In this document: positions 39,401-47,201 of the stretch, in pieces
How positions within the stretch are numbered: position 1 is the first letter of the stretch
Layout of the letters: each line of letters opens with the position of its first letter
Origin: Phenylobacterium sp.
Lineage (GTDB): Bacteria > Pseudomonadota > Alphaproteobacteria > Caulobacterales > Caulobacteraceae
Direction: 5' to 3'
DNA length: 64,000 nt
Assembly (NCBI RefSeq): GCF_013911965.1
Contig: NZ_JACESE010000016.1
Span: 20,660 to 84,659 of the forward strand
The notes under the pieces: generated by a model
What the model was told of the DNA's origin: nothing
Seen by the model: only the letters and a program-made list of their open reading frames with translations
Databases searched by the model: none
Position numbers and translations under genes: made by a program

Positions 39401-42214
39401 TCAGAAGGTGGCGCGGACGCCGATCTTGCCGGTCCAGGAATACTCTTCGTACTGCAGCAGGCGCTTGCCGTTCGGGCCGTTCTGATAGGCCACGTAGGGC
39501 TCGTCGCCGAGGTTCACCAGCTCGGCCACGATCTGGAAGTTCGAGGTCACCTTGTACTTGGCCGACAGGTCGTACTGGATGTGGTCCTCGACATAGCGGT
39601 CGGTCTCGTCGTCGCCGCCGAGCTCGTCCAGGTACATGTCGCGATAGCTGGCCGCCAGGCGCAGGCTGACCGGCCCCTTCTCGTAGCCGAGGGTGGCGTT
39701 GAAGGTGTTCTCCGCCGAGGCCGGCAGCGGGATCTTGCGGCCCAGCACGTCGCCCTCGGAGTCGGTGTAGGTGTAGTTGAAGCCGACCAGGAAGCCGTCG
39801 AGCGGTTGCGGCAGGAAGGCCAGGACCTGCTGGTAGTTGAACTCGAAGCCCTTGACGGTGGCTTCCTCGCCGTTAATCGGGATCACGGCCTCGTCATAGG
39901 GCACGCCGTTGAAGACGCCGTCCTCGAACTCCGCGTCGACGATGAAGTTGTCGATCTTCTTGTAGAAGACCCCGCCCGAGAGCACCGCCTCGGGCGCGAA
40001 GTACCATTCGGCGGAGACGTCGAAATTCCAGGCCTCGAACGGCTGCAGGTCGGGGTTGCCGAACTCGCCTTCGCGCTCGCCGGCGTCGCTCTCCTCGATG
40101 ATGAAGCGCGGCGCGATCTTGCCGATGCCCGGGCGCACCACCGAGCGGAAGGCGCCGCCGCGCAGGATCAGGTTCGGCGCGGCTTCGTAGCGGATGGTCG
40201 CCGAGGGCAGCCAGTCGGTGTAGTCGCGGCTGAAGCTCTGCGGCGTGACGAAGACGGTGTCGTCGGCCAGGACGACGCCGTTGCGGGTCGCGCCGGCCTC
40301 GACCAGCTCCACCAGATTGCCACGGATGTCGTTCTGCGTCTGCTCGACGCGGACGCCCCCGACCATGCGCAGCGGTCCCGACCGGTAGCGGGCGAGCACA
40401 TAGCCCGCATTGATGTCCTCATCGACGCTGTAGTCGGCGATGGCGGACTCGAAGGCCGTGTCCAGATCGCTCAGCTCGTAGTTCGCCGCGTTGCCGTAGA
40501 AGTGGCCGGCGGTGGCGCCGGGCGCCGGCACGGGATCGATGGGAGCCAGGCCATAGTCCTGGCGGCCCAGCACGTCGGCGAGGGTATAGCTGCCCGAATA
40601 GCCGTCATAATAGTCGAGCTGCAGGTCGTAGGTCTTCGACCGGCGGCGGGCCTTGGCGCCGGCCTGCAGCTCCAGCTCGCCGGAGTCGAGCACGAAGGAC
40701 CGGGCGACGTCGAACTTCACGACCGCCTCTTCGTCCTCCGACAGGCTGAGCTGCGTGTGCTCGAGCCGGTAGAAGCCGTAGCGCGACGGATCGAGGAAGC
40801 GGGCCTCGCCCGAGATCACGTCATAGGTCGGCTTTTCCATGTCGGAATAGTCGAAGGCGACCTCCAGGCCCGCGCCGTTGAAGCGCTGGCGGAAGCGGGT
40901 CGGATCGAGCGAGCCGGCCTCCTTCTCGCGCGCCTTCGAATAGGCGGCGGAATAGTCGAAGGTCCACGGACCGGTCTCGGTCTTGCCGCCGACCACGTAG
41001 GAGTGGATCGTCTGGCTCTCGAAACGGTCCTTCAGGTCGCGGATGACGGTGATGCGGTCGTCGGCCGAGTTGAACACCGCTGTCGTCGCCGTGCCGCTGC
41101 GCGGGTCGCCGTCCATCTCAAGGATCAGCCGCTTGCGGTATTCGTGATCGTCGAACTGGCTGGCCAGGACGCGGGCGTAGAGGTCAGTGGTGTCGGTCAG
41201 CCGGTAGTCGAACGAGAGCGAGCCGCCCAGGCGCTTGCGGGTGACGTCGTAGTCGCGGAACTCCAGCGTCTTGGCCGAGACGACGCCGCCGGTCTCGTCC
41301 CAGTCGTCAGCCTCGATGTTGTCGGTGGCGAAGCTGCGCTTGTAGTAGGACAGGCCGCCGGCCACGCCGAGCCGATCGCCGAAGGTGCGCGAGAAGTCGG
41401 CCGACACCTTGGGCGACCAGTCGCCGGTGGCGTCGTTGTAGGAGCCTTCCGCCGCCACGGCGAAGAAGGGCTTCAGCCGGTCCAGCGCGCTGGTGGTGTT
41501 GATCTCGATCGACGCGCCGATGGTGTCGGCGTCCATGTCCGGCGTCAGCGTCTTCTTGATCTCGATGGATTCGACCAGCTCGGACGGGATGACGTCGAGC
41601 GCGACGGAGCGCACGTCGCTCTCCGGCGCCGGCACCCGCGCGCCGTTGATGGAGGCGGCGTTCAGGTTGGGATCAAGGCCGCGCACGGCGATGAAGCGGC
41701 CCTCGCCCTGATCGTTCAGGACGTTGACGCCCGGCGCCCGGCGCACGGCCTCGGCCACGTTCTGGTCGGGGAACTGGCCGACGGCGTCGCGGGTCAGGAC
41801 GCTTTCGACGCCCGCCGCCTGGCGCTGACGCGACAGCGAGGAGTTGAGGTTGCCGCGCTGGCCCACCACCAGCAGCTCGGCCACCGTGCCCTCCGGCGGA
41901 GCCACGGCGATGTCGACGCTGGCCGCCGGCTCGGCGACCGTGACGGTCGTCGTCGTAACCGCGCCGCCGGAATAGGTGGTGCGCAGGGTGTAGGTCCCCG
42001 CCGGCACGTCCACGAAGCGGAAGGCGCCGCTGGAGTCGGTCTCGGCCGAGCGGTTCAGCTCCACGATGGTGACCAGCGCGCTCTCCAGGGTGCGGACCCC
42101 GGACGCATCGCTCACCTGGCCGCTCAGCACCGCCGCCGACGCCTGGCCGGCGGCCGCCAGGGCCAGGGCCGAAATGCCCGCCATCCACAGACGACGCTTG
42201 AACTTGTCGCGCAT
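39401..42214 (-). CDS. TonB-dependent outer-membrane receptor with CarboxypepD-like N-terminal domain
   Basis: The 937-aa receptor has a signal peptide (about 1-27), a carboxypeptidase-regulatory-like domain (about 28-110, GQVSDASGVRTLESALVTIVE), a plug domain (about 125-235, VAEAVRRAPGVNVLNDQGEGRFIAVRG) and a 22-strand barrel ending in the aromatic C-terminus RATF. The layout is that of the large TonB receptor family of Xanthomonas and Caulobacter, often for carbohydrates. No TonB, transporter or hydrolase gene is adjacent, so the ligand is open. GTGAC direct repeats at 11-bp multiples lie upstream (42271-42308). Confidence 0.95.
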   Translation of the reverse strand: MRDKFKRRLWMAGISALALAAAGQASAAVLSGQVSDASGVRTLESALVTIVELNRSAETDSSGAFRFVDVPAGTYTLRTTYSGGAVTTTTVTVAEPAASVDIAVAPPEGTVAELLVVGQRGNLNSSLSRQRQAAGVESVLTRDAVGQFPDQNVAEAVRRAPGVNVLNDQGEGRFIAVRGLDPNLNAASINGARVPAPESDVRSVALDVIPSELVESIEIKKTLTPDMDADTIGASIEINTTSALDRLKPFFAVAAEGSYNDATGDWSPKVSADFSRTFGDRLGVAGGLSYYKRSFATDNIEADDWDETGGVVSAKTLEFRDYDVTRKRLGGSLSFDYRLTDTTDLYARVLASQFDDHEYRKRLILEMDGDPRSGTATTAVFNSADDRITVIRDLKDRFESQTIHSYVVGGKTETGPWTFDYSAAYSKAREKEAGSLDPTRFRQRFNGAGLEVAFDYSDMEKPTYDVISGEARFLDPSRYGFYRLEHTQLSLSEDEEAVVKFDVARSFVLDSGELELQAGAKARRRSKTYDLQLDYYDGYSGSYTLADVLGRQDYGLAPIDPVPAPGATAGHFYGNAANYELSDLDTAFESAIADYSVDEDINAGYVLARYRSGPLRMVGGVRVEQTQNDIRGNLVELVEAGATRNGVVLADDTVFVTPQSFSRDYTDWLPSATIRYEAAPNLILRGGAFRSVVRPGIGKIAPRFIIEESDAGEREGEFGNPDLQPFEAWNFDVSAEWYFAPEAVLSGGVFYKKIDNFIVDAEFEDGVFNGVPYDEAVIPINGEEATVKGFEFNYQQVLAFLPQPLDGFLVGFNYTYTDSEGDVLGRKIPLPASAENTFNATLGYEKGPVSLRLAASYRDMYLDELGGDDETDRYVEDHIQYDLSAKYKVTSNFQIVAELVNLGDEPYVAYQNGPNGKRLLQYEEYSWTGKIGVRATF

Positions 42215-42270
42215 GATCTACCCCTCTTCTGGCGCTTTGCGCCTGTTGGAGGGGCCTCTGACCTAGAAGC

Positions 42271-42308
42271 GTGACAATGACGGCAAAATGCCGTGACGTT
42301 TGGGTGAC
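42271..42308. promoter_or_regulatory. repeat cluster upstream of the TonB receptor
   Basis: GTGAC occurs at 42271, 42293 and 42304, i.e. at multiples of 11 bp on one helical face, and ACGGCAAAATGCCGT (42280-42294) is a perfect inverted repeat around three bases. 11-bp direct repeats are typical of PhoB boxes; the match to the PhoB consensus is only partial. Regulator unknown. Confidence 0.4.
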
Positions 42309-42346
42309 GCGGCGGCGGCGCCACAGGCCGCCGCCGCCGCCCCGAC

Positions 42347-43171
42347 CTAGAACCGGTAGGTGGCGCTCATCCGCACCGAGTGGACGTTGAACTCGTCCTG
42401 GGTGCGTTGAAGGTCCGTCCCCGAGGCGCTGACGGCGGTGAACGGGCCGCCCGCCGGGCCGCCGGCGGCGCGGACCGTGGGGCCCTCGTCGTCCAGCCGG
42501 GTATAGAGGTATTCCAGGCCCAGGCTCAGATCGTCGGTGACCTTGCGCTCCACGCCCGCCCCGGCCTGCCAGCCGTGGGCGCCGTCGTCCTCCTCGCTCA
42601 TCGTGAAGGTGTTGGCGGTGTTGGTGGTGTGGAAGCCGTGGTCGACGTCGCCATAGGCGTAGCCGCCGGTGACGTAGGGCAGGGTGTCGCCCATCGCGTA
42701 ACCCACGCGGGCGCGGGCGGCGAGCAGGCCCTTCAGCTCGCGGGTCAGGGTGTAGGCCGCCGGCGTGGTGGAGAAGGCGGTCACATTGTCCTGCACGTCG
42801 ACGCGCGTGGCCTCGCCGACGACGCCGGCCACCACATTGCCGAACTGCCAGTCATAGCCGGCCCGGGCGCCGAACTCGAAGCCGCCCTCCTCCTCGTCGC
42901 AGCCGGGGCCGGGCGTCGGGCTGTAGGTCCCGCCGTCGCAGAAGCCCGGGGAGAAGGCGTCGGCGCCGGAGCCGGTGCGCACCGTGTCGCCATAGGTCCC
43001 GTCGAGGTCGGTGTCGAAGGCGATCGTCTCGTCGTCGTTCTCCGCCTGCCAGCCATAGCCGGCCACGCCGCCCACATAGGCGCCGCTCCAGTCGCCCGCG
43101 CTCTGGGCCAGGGCCGGGGCGCCGACGGACAGGGCGCCGATCGCCGCGGCGGTGCAAAGCATGGTCTTCAT
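42347..43171 (-). CDS. outer-membrane beta-barrel protein (porin-like, Omp25/OmpA-like family)
   Basis: The 274-aa protein has a signal peptide (MKTMLCTAAAIGALSVGAPALA, about 22 residues) and alternating beta-strands such as WSGAYVGGVAGYGW, FEFGARAGYDWQFG, LAARARVGYAMG and LSLGLEYLYTRL, ending with ATYRF, the terminal Phe recognised by the BAM complex. This is the 8-strand surface-antigen/Omp25 type. AGGAG precedes the ATG at 43171, deciding against an upstream in-frame ATG at 43204. Acidic loops with two cysteines (FCDGG, GCDEEE) suggest a surface disulfide. Confidence 0.92.
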   Translation of the reverse strand: MKTMLCTAAAIGALSVGAPALAQSAGDWSGAYVGGVAGYGWQAENDDETIAFDTDLDGTYGDTVRTGSGADAFSPGFCDGGTYSPTPGPGCDEEEGGFEFGARAGYDWQFGNVVAGVVGEATRVDVQDNVTAFSTTPAAYTLTRELKGLLAARARVGYAMGDTLPYVTGGYAYGDVDHGFHTTNTANTFTMSEEDDGAHGWQAGAGVERKVTDDLSLGLEYLYTRLDDEGPTVRAAGGPAGGPFTAVSASGTDLQRTQDEFNVHSVRMSATYRF

Positions 43172-43350
43172 ACGCGTACTCCTCAGATACTCGATGGCCC
43201 CCACAGGCCAGGCGGAGCAACGCGAGGAGTCGGCGGAACGATGCGAAGCCGTCTCCTGTGACGCTTCGTGTTCGGACGAAGTGTGGCGCGCGGGAGACAG
43301 TTTTCCCGCGGAGGTGGACGACGGGAGCGGGATCGCCTCAGGGAGAAGGA

Positions 43351-43743
43351 TCAGCCCAGGCCGTGGCCGCCCAGGGGCCTGGTCTCGGCGATCGTGTCCA
43401 TGCCGGCGATCAGGGGGCGGCCCTGGGCGATGGCGGCCTGGACCGAGGGCAGGGACAGAGAGGCGCGGTGGGCGTCCTGGCTCTCCCAGGCCTCGGTGAT
43501 CCAGAGGACGTCCGCATCGGCCGGGTCCTCGGCGACGACGTAGCTGAGGCAGCCGGGCATGCCGGAGACACCGTCCAGCAGGATGGCCGCCAGCGCCGCC
43601 CGTTCCCCGGGTTTGGCCGTCATCTTGCCGATCAGTCCGTACATGGCGCCCGCCTCTGCAGGTCCGGCCAGGACCGGCGCGCCGAAGCCGGCGGCCAGGC
43701 CGCCCGCCACGACCGCGCGTCGGTCAGGCCCTGGAATGTTCAT
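43351..43743 (-). CDS. exported ABM-domain protein (putative quinol monooxygenase)
   Basis: The 130-aa protein has an N-terminal twin-arginine-like signal ([21 protein letters not shown]) and an ABM domain ([57 protein letters not shown]). Exported ABM proteins are less common than cytoplasmic ones. The signal ends near residue 31; the RR is followed by AVVA rather than the strict F-L-K, so Tat export is likely but not certain. It lies between the barrel protein gene and a tRNA gene. Confidence 0.82.
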   Translation of the reverse strand: MNIPGPDRRAVVAGGLAAGFGAPVLAGPAEAGAMYGLIGKMTAKPGERAALAAILLDGVSGMPGCLSYVVAEDPADADVLWITEAWESQDAHRASLSLPSVQAAIAQGRPLIAGMDTIAETRPLGGHGLG

Positions 43744-43772
43744 GGGAAGCCGCCCGCCCGGCCAAGAGCCGC

Positions 43773-43849
43773 TGGCGCACCCGACACGATTCGAACGTGT
43801 GACCTTTGCCTTCGGAGGGCAACGCTCTATCCAGCTGAGCTACGGGTGC
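43773..43849 (-). tRNA. tRNA-Arg (anticodon CCG)
   Basis: On the minus strand the sequence folds as a standard cloverleaf: acceptor GCACCCG/CGGGTGC, D stem GCTC/GAGC, anticodon stem TTGCC/GGCAA with loop CTCCGAA (anticodon CCG), variable AGGTC and T arm ACACG-TTCGAAT-CGTGT. The CCA end is encoded (43775-43773). It reads CGG codons. No integrase or duplicated tRNA end is seen beside it. Confidence 0.97.
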
Positions 43850-43947
43850 ATTCGCCTGCGAGGCGGAGGCGTTCTCTAGCCGAAAGGGGCGCTTTCCGCA
43901 AACGGGAAGCTGGGGGCGGCGAGGTATGACCGGCGCTGGCGCGCCGG

Positions 43948-44073
43948 CCCCCTCCGGCCCTCCGGGCCACCTCCCCCTGAAGAAGGGGGAGGATCTGCTC
44001 AGCGGGTTTCACAAGCGCGGTGCAAAAATGCTCCCCCTTCCAGGGGGAGCTGTCGCGAAGCGACTGAGGGGGT
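43948..44073. repeat. cloverleaf-like intergenic palindromic repeat, copy 2
   Basis: Same layout as 5719-5847: outer CCCCCTC/GAGGGGG arms and four hairpins. The first 56 bp and the third hairpin are identical to copy 1. The spacer differs, and the last hairpin reads GTCGC-GAA-GCGAC instead of GTCACC-GAA-GGTGAC, so pairing is kept while bases change. It lies between the tRNA-Arg and the ABC ATPase gene, adjacent to the latter's stop. Confidence 0.85.
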
Positions 44074-44082
44074 TTGCCGCCC

Positions 44083-45039
44083 TCAGGCCAGTTCCGGCTC
44101 GGGGGCGCGGTCGGAGGTCAGTTCGACGAAGACGTCCTCCAGGTCCGGGTCCTCGGTGGCGATGTCCTTGATGTGCAGGCCCGCGGCGCGGACGGCGGCC
44201 AGCACCTGCTCCACGCTCGCCTCGCCCGTGCGGTAGGAGACCTGGAAGGCGCCGGCCGAGCGCAGGCGCGTCTCGAAGCCCGGCAGGTCCGGCGCGGCGG
44301 TGACCGGCTCCTCGGGCGTGACGAGGACGTTGCGGGTGTCGAGCCGGCCCAGCAGCGAGGCGGTGGATTCGCAGGCCACCACCTGGCCGCGGTTGACGAT
44401 GGCGATCTGGTCGCAGAGCTCCTGGGCCTCTTCCAGATAGTGGGTGGTGAGCACGATGGTGACGCCCTTGCGGTTCAGCTCGACCACATAGTTCCAGAGC
44501 TGGCGGCGCAGCTCCACGTCGACGCCGGCGGTGGGCTCGTCGAGGATCAGCACCGGCGGATTGTGGACCATGGCCTTGGCCACCATCAGGCGCCGCTTCA
44601 TGCCGCCCGACAGCTGGCGGACATAGGCGCCGGCCTTGTCGGCGAGGCCGAGGGCGCGGAGCAGCTCGTCGGTGCGGCGCTCCTTGCGCGGCACGGCGTA
44701 CATGCCGGCCTGGACCTCCAGCGATTCCCGGGGCGTGAAGAAGGGGTCGGCGGCGATCTCCTGGGGGACCACGCCGATGGCCGCGCGGGCGTCGCGCGGG
44801 CGCTCGTCGATGTCGCGGCCCCAGATCTTCACCGTGCCCGAGCTCTTCTTCGTCAGGCCGGCCAGGATGTTGATGAAGGTGGACTTGCCCGCGCCGTTGG
44901 GGCCCAGCAGGCCGAAGATGGAGCCGCGGGGCACGGCCAGGTCGACGCCGCGCAGGGCCTTCATCTCGGGCGAGGTCTTGGTGGCGGGATAGGTCTTGAC
45001 CACGCCGCGGGCCTCGATGGCGAATTCCGGCAGATCCAT
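44083..45039 (-). CDS. ABC transporter ATP-binding protein (ABC-2 type export)
   Basis: The 318-aa ATPase has Walker A GPNGAGKST (about 46-54), signature LSGGMKRRL, Walker B LILDEPTAGVD and the switch His in TTHYLEEAQ. The C-terminal 80 residues (ENVLVT-type region to EDVFVELTSDR) are as in drug or lipid exporters of the CcmA/YadG type. The partner permease gene is not on either side: the left neighbours are a repeat and a tRNA, and the right neighbour is divergent. The permease must be encoded elsewhere. Confidence 0.92.
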   Translation of the reverse strand: MDLPEFAIEARGVVKTYPATKTSPEMKALRGVDLAVPRGSIFGLLGPNGAGKSTFINILAGLTKKSSGTVKIWGRDIDERPRDARAAIGVVPQEIAADPFFTPRESLEVQAGMYAVPRKERRTDELLRALGLADKAGAYVRQLSGGMKRRLMVAKAMVHNPPVLILDEPTAGVDVELRRQLWNYVVELNRKGVTIVLTTHYLEEAQELCDQIAIVNRGQVVACESTASLLGRLDTRNVLVTPEEPVTAAPDLPGFETRLRSAGAFQVSYRTGEASVEQVLAAVRAAGLHIKDIATEDPDLEDVFVELTSDRAPEPELA

Positions 45040-45162
45040 CTGGCAGCTCCCCTGGGTGTGGCGGATGTTCGCGCGGCGGCGGCGTTGACGCGCCGAGGCC
45101 GGCTCGCATACCTAGGCGCAGGCGCCCGTCGCGCCAAGCTTTTGGCCGGAGAATTCACCCCT

Positions 45163-45468
45163 ATGGCCCGTCTCGTCGAGAACCGCGGCGCAAGCGCGCA
45201 AGTCCAGCCCGAGCCCATGCCGGCCAAGCCGGCGCTCGCCCCGGCTGCGCCGGCGCCGGAGGTGGTCCATGTCCGCACCGGCCGCGTCGCCTGCGACGGC
45301 GTCGGCGGGGCGCTCGGCCATCCGCGCGTCTGGCTGGAGATGGGCGAGGCGAGCTTCGTCGAATGCCCCTATTGCGACCGCCGCTTCGTGCTCGCCGCCG
45401 AGGCGGGCGAAGGCCCGGAGAACGAGCGCCTGGCGCCCGGCGTCTATGAGGGCCCGCACGGGCACTGA
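45163..45468 (+). CDS. CHCC-type zinc finger protein (NDUFS6-like)
   Basis: The 101-aa protein has a disordered Pro/Ala-rich N-terminus and a C-terminal zinc-binding motif C...GHPRVWLEMG...VECPYCDRRFVL, i.e. Cys-His-Cys-Cys, the bacterial relative of the mitochondrial complex I accessory subunit NDUFS6. In alphaproteobacteria this small protein is conserved and thought to associate with complex I. GGAGAA precedes the ATG. It is divergent from the ABC ATPase gene and convergent with the transpeptidase-like gene. Confidence 0.88.
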   Translation: MARLVENRGASAQVQPEPMPAKPALAPAAPAPEVVHVRTGRVACDGVGGALGHPRVWLEMGEASFVECPYCDRRFVLAAEAGEGPENERLAPGVYEGPHGH

Positions 45469-45479
45469 AGGCGTCCCGG

Positions 45480-45983
45480 TCAGGCGGCGATCTCCAGCGC
45501 GTCGCCCGGCCTCGCCATCGCCAGCACCGCTTCCAGATCCGGGCGCGAGAGGGCGATGCAGCCTTCGGTCGGCTCGTAGTCCGGCCGCGCCAGGTGCAGG
45601 AAGATGGCCGAGCCGAGCCCCGGGACCGGCGGATCGTCGTTGTGGCCGAGCACGACGACGAGATCGTAGAGATCATCCTCCCGCCAGAGCGCCTCGTGGC
45701 TCGCGCCATAGGGCCGCTTCACCGGGCGATTGTAGGCCGGGTCGTCCGGCGCGTCGCACCAGCCGTCGTCGGGCGCGATCGGGCGGACCGGCAGGGCGGT
45801 TCGCGGCGCCTGGCCCTTGTCGGGGCGATAGAGCACATGGCGGATCGGCCAGGTTCCGATCGGCGAGGCCCCGTCGCCCTCGCGCTTGTCCGCCGCCGCG
45901 ACCATGCCGGAACGGCCGATGGCGCAGCGCATTTCCTGCGTCCCGGCGGAAAAGCGGCCCGTCGAATCGGCGTTGAAGATCAA
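45480..45983 (-). CDS. L,D-transpeptidase-like (YkuD/ErfK) protein starting at TTG
   Basis: The 167-aa protein has the YkuD core: GRSGMVAAADKREGDGASPIGTW, a central VVVLGHNDDP, and the catalytic region ending LHLARPDYEPTEGCIALSR, where Cys lies in TEGCIAL instead of the usual SHGC. No signal peptide is visible at this start. The start is TTG at 45983, six nt after a perfect AGGAGG; frames extending further upstream run into the divergent regulator gene. It may crosslink peptidoglycan or act on another substrate; lack of an export signal makes this uncertain. Confidence 0.82.
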   Translation of the reverse strand: MIFNADSTGRFSAGTQEMRCAIGRSGMVAAADKREGDGASPIGTWPIRHVLYRPDKGQAPRTALPVRPIAPDDGWCDAPDDPAYNRPVKRPYGASHEALWREDDLYDLVVVLGHNDDPPVPGLGSAIFLHLARPDYEPTEGCIALSRPDLEAVLAMARPGDALEIAA

Positions 45984-46038
45984 GCCTGGCCTCCTAATTT
46001 GCTTTTCCGGGGGCTCCGACGCGGTGCATGTTTGATTC

Positions 46039-46725
46039 ATGGCGCAAAAGAAGACCTTGCTCATCATCGACGACGACGCCGACCTGCGCGGCGCGGTCGC
46101 CGAACAACTCCAATTGCATGAGGAATTCGCCGCCGTCGAGGCGGCCACCGGCGCGGAGGGCGTGCGCGCGGCCCAGGAGGCCCGGCCCGACCTGATCCTG
46201 CTCGATGTCGACCTGCCTGACATGAACGGGCGCGAGGTCTGCCGGCAGGTCCGCGACAAGGGCGTGCAGGCGCCGATCATCATGCTGACGGCGGCGGCCT
46301 CCGACGAGGATACGGTCCAGGGCCTGGAAGCCGGGGCCAACGACTACGTCACCAAGCCCTACAAGTTCGCCGTGCTGCTGGCCCGCATCCGCGCCCAGCT
46401 GCGCAGCCACGAACAGTCGGAGGGCGCGGTCTTCCACCTGGGCGGCTACGAGTTCCGCCCGTCGGCCAAGGTGCTGGTGGACGCCAACCAGAAAAAGATC
46501 CGGCTGACGGAGAAAGAGACCAACATCCTGAAGTACCTCTACCGGGCCGGCGAGAAGCCGGTGTCGCGCGAGGAGCTTCTGGCCGAGGTCTGGGGCTACA
46601 ACGCCGGCGTCACCACCCACACGCTGGAAACCCACGTCTACCGGCTGCGGCAGAAGATCGAGCCCGATCCGGGCAACGCCCGCCTGCTGCTGACGGAGGC
46701 CGGCGGCTACCGGCTGGCGCCATAG
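46039..46725 (+). CDS. OmpR-family response regulator (orphan)
   Basis: The 228-aa regulator has a receiver domain (acidic pocket IIDDDAD at 9-15, phospho-acceptor Asp56 in LLDVDLPDMNG, Lys in TKPYKF) and a winged-helix DNA-binding domain from about residue 132 (LTEKETNILKYLYRAG to TLETHVYRLRQKIE). No sensor kinase gene lies nearby, so the partner is elsewhere. It is divergent from the L,D-transpeptidase-like gene with only 55 bp between starts. Confidence 0.95.
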   Translation: MAQKKTLLIIDDDADLRGAVAEQLQLHEEFAAVEAATGAEGVRAAQEARPDLILLDVDLPDMNGREVCRQVRDKGVQAPIIMLTAAASDEDTVQGLEAGANDYVTKPYKFAVLLARIRAQLRSHEQSEGAVFHLGGYEFRPSAKVLVDANQKKIRLTEKETNILKYLYRAGEKPVSREELLAEVWGYNAGVTTHTLETHVYRLRQKIEPDPGNARLLLTEAGGYRLAP

Positions 46726-46772
46726 GGTCCGGAACCGCACCCGCCGGCCAGGCGGCTGAGGAGAGCGCAGGC

Positions 46773-47201
46773 ATGGAAGCCCAGGAACTGCATCGCGGGC
46801 GTCTGATCGACCACCTGCAACTGGTCGTCGCCGATCTCGCCGCCAGCCGCCGCTTCTATGGCGCGGTGGCCGACGCGCTCGGCGTGCCCATCGGCGGCGA
46901 GGACGAGACCTATTTCTGGATCGACGAACTCTTCGTCTCCAGCGCCGACAGCGAAGCGGCGCTCGGCAAGCTGACCGGCCGCCACCACCTGGCCTTCCAG
47001 GCCGCCGACCCGGCGATGGTTCGGGCCTTCCACGCCGCCGCGATCGCCGCCGGCGGGACCGACAACGGCGCCCCGGGCGAGCGGCCCTACCACCCTGGCT
47101 ATTACGCCGCCTTCGTCCTCGATCCCGACGGCAACAACATCGAGGCCGTCTATCACGGCGAGGCCGCGCGCTCGGCGGCGAGCGTGAAGATCACCTTCTA
47201 G
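46773..47201 (+). CDS. VOC-family protein
   Basis: A single-module vicinal-oxygen-chelate protein of 142 aa: IDHLQLVVADLAASRRFYGAVADALG opens the fold, GRHHLAFQAAD carries the middle His and FVLDPDGNNIEAVYHG the final metal-ligand Glu. It resembles glyoxalase/bleomycin-resistance-type proteins with unknown substrates. AGGAGA lies upstream of the ATG. Its stop overlaps the convergent xthA stop by 4 nt. Confidence 0.9.
   Translation: MEAQELHRGRLIDHLQLVVADLAASRRFYGAVADALGVPIGGEDETYFWIDELFVSSADSEAALGKLTGRHHLAFQAADPAMVRAFHAAAIAAGGTDNGAPGERPYHPGYYAAFVLDPDGNNIEAVYHGEAARSAASVKITF

Noticed and set aside
39254-42274. A very long open frame (about 1000 codons) on the plus strand opposite the TonB receptor gene
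   Set aside because: At about 70% GC the strand opposite a gene often has no stops. The translation is low-complexity (runs of Arg, Gly, Val, Leu), has no family motif, and the minus-strand gene is complete with signal peptide and barrel end.
44005-44030. GGGTTTCACAAGCG in the second repeat as another parS-like site
   Set aside because: Only one half-site is present; the complementary half TGAAAC is missing.
43773-44073. tRNA-Arg next to a palindromic repeat as a possible integration site
   Set aside because: No integrase gene, no duplicated tRNA 3' end and no change of composition or gene type nearby; the same repeat also occurs beside leuD.
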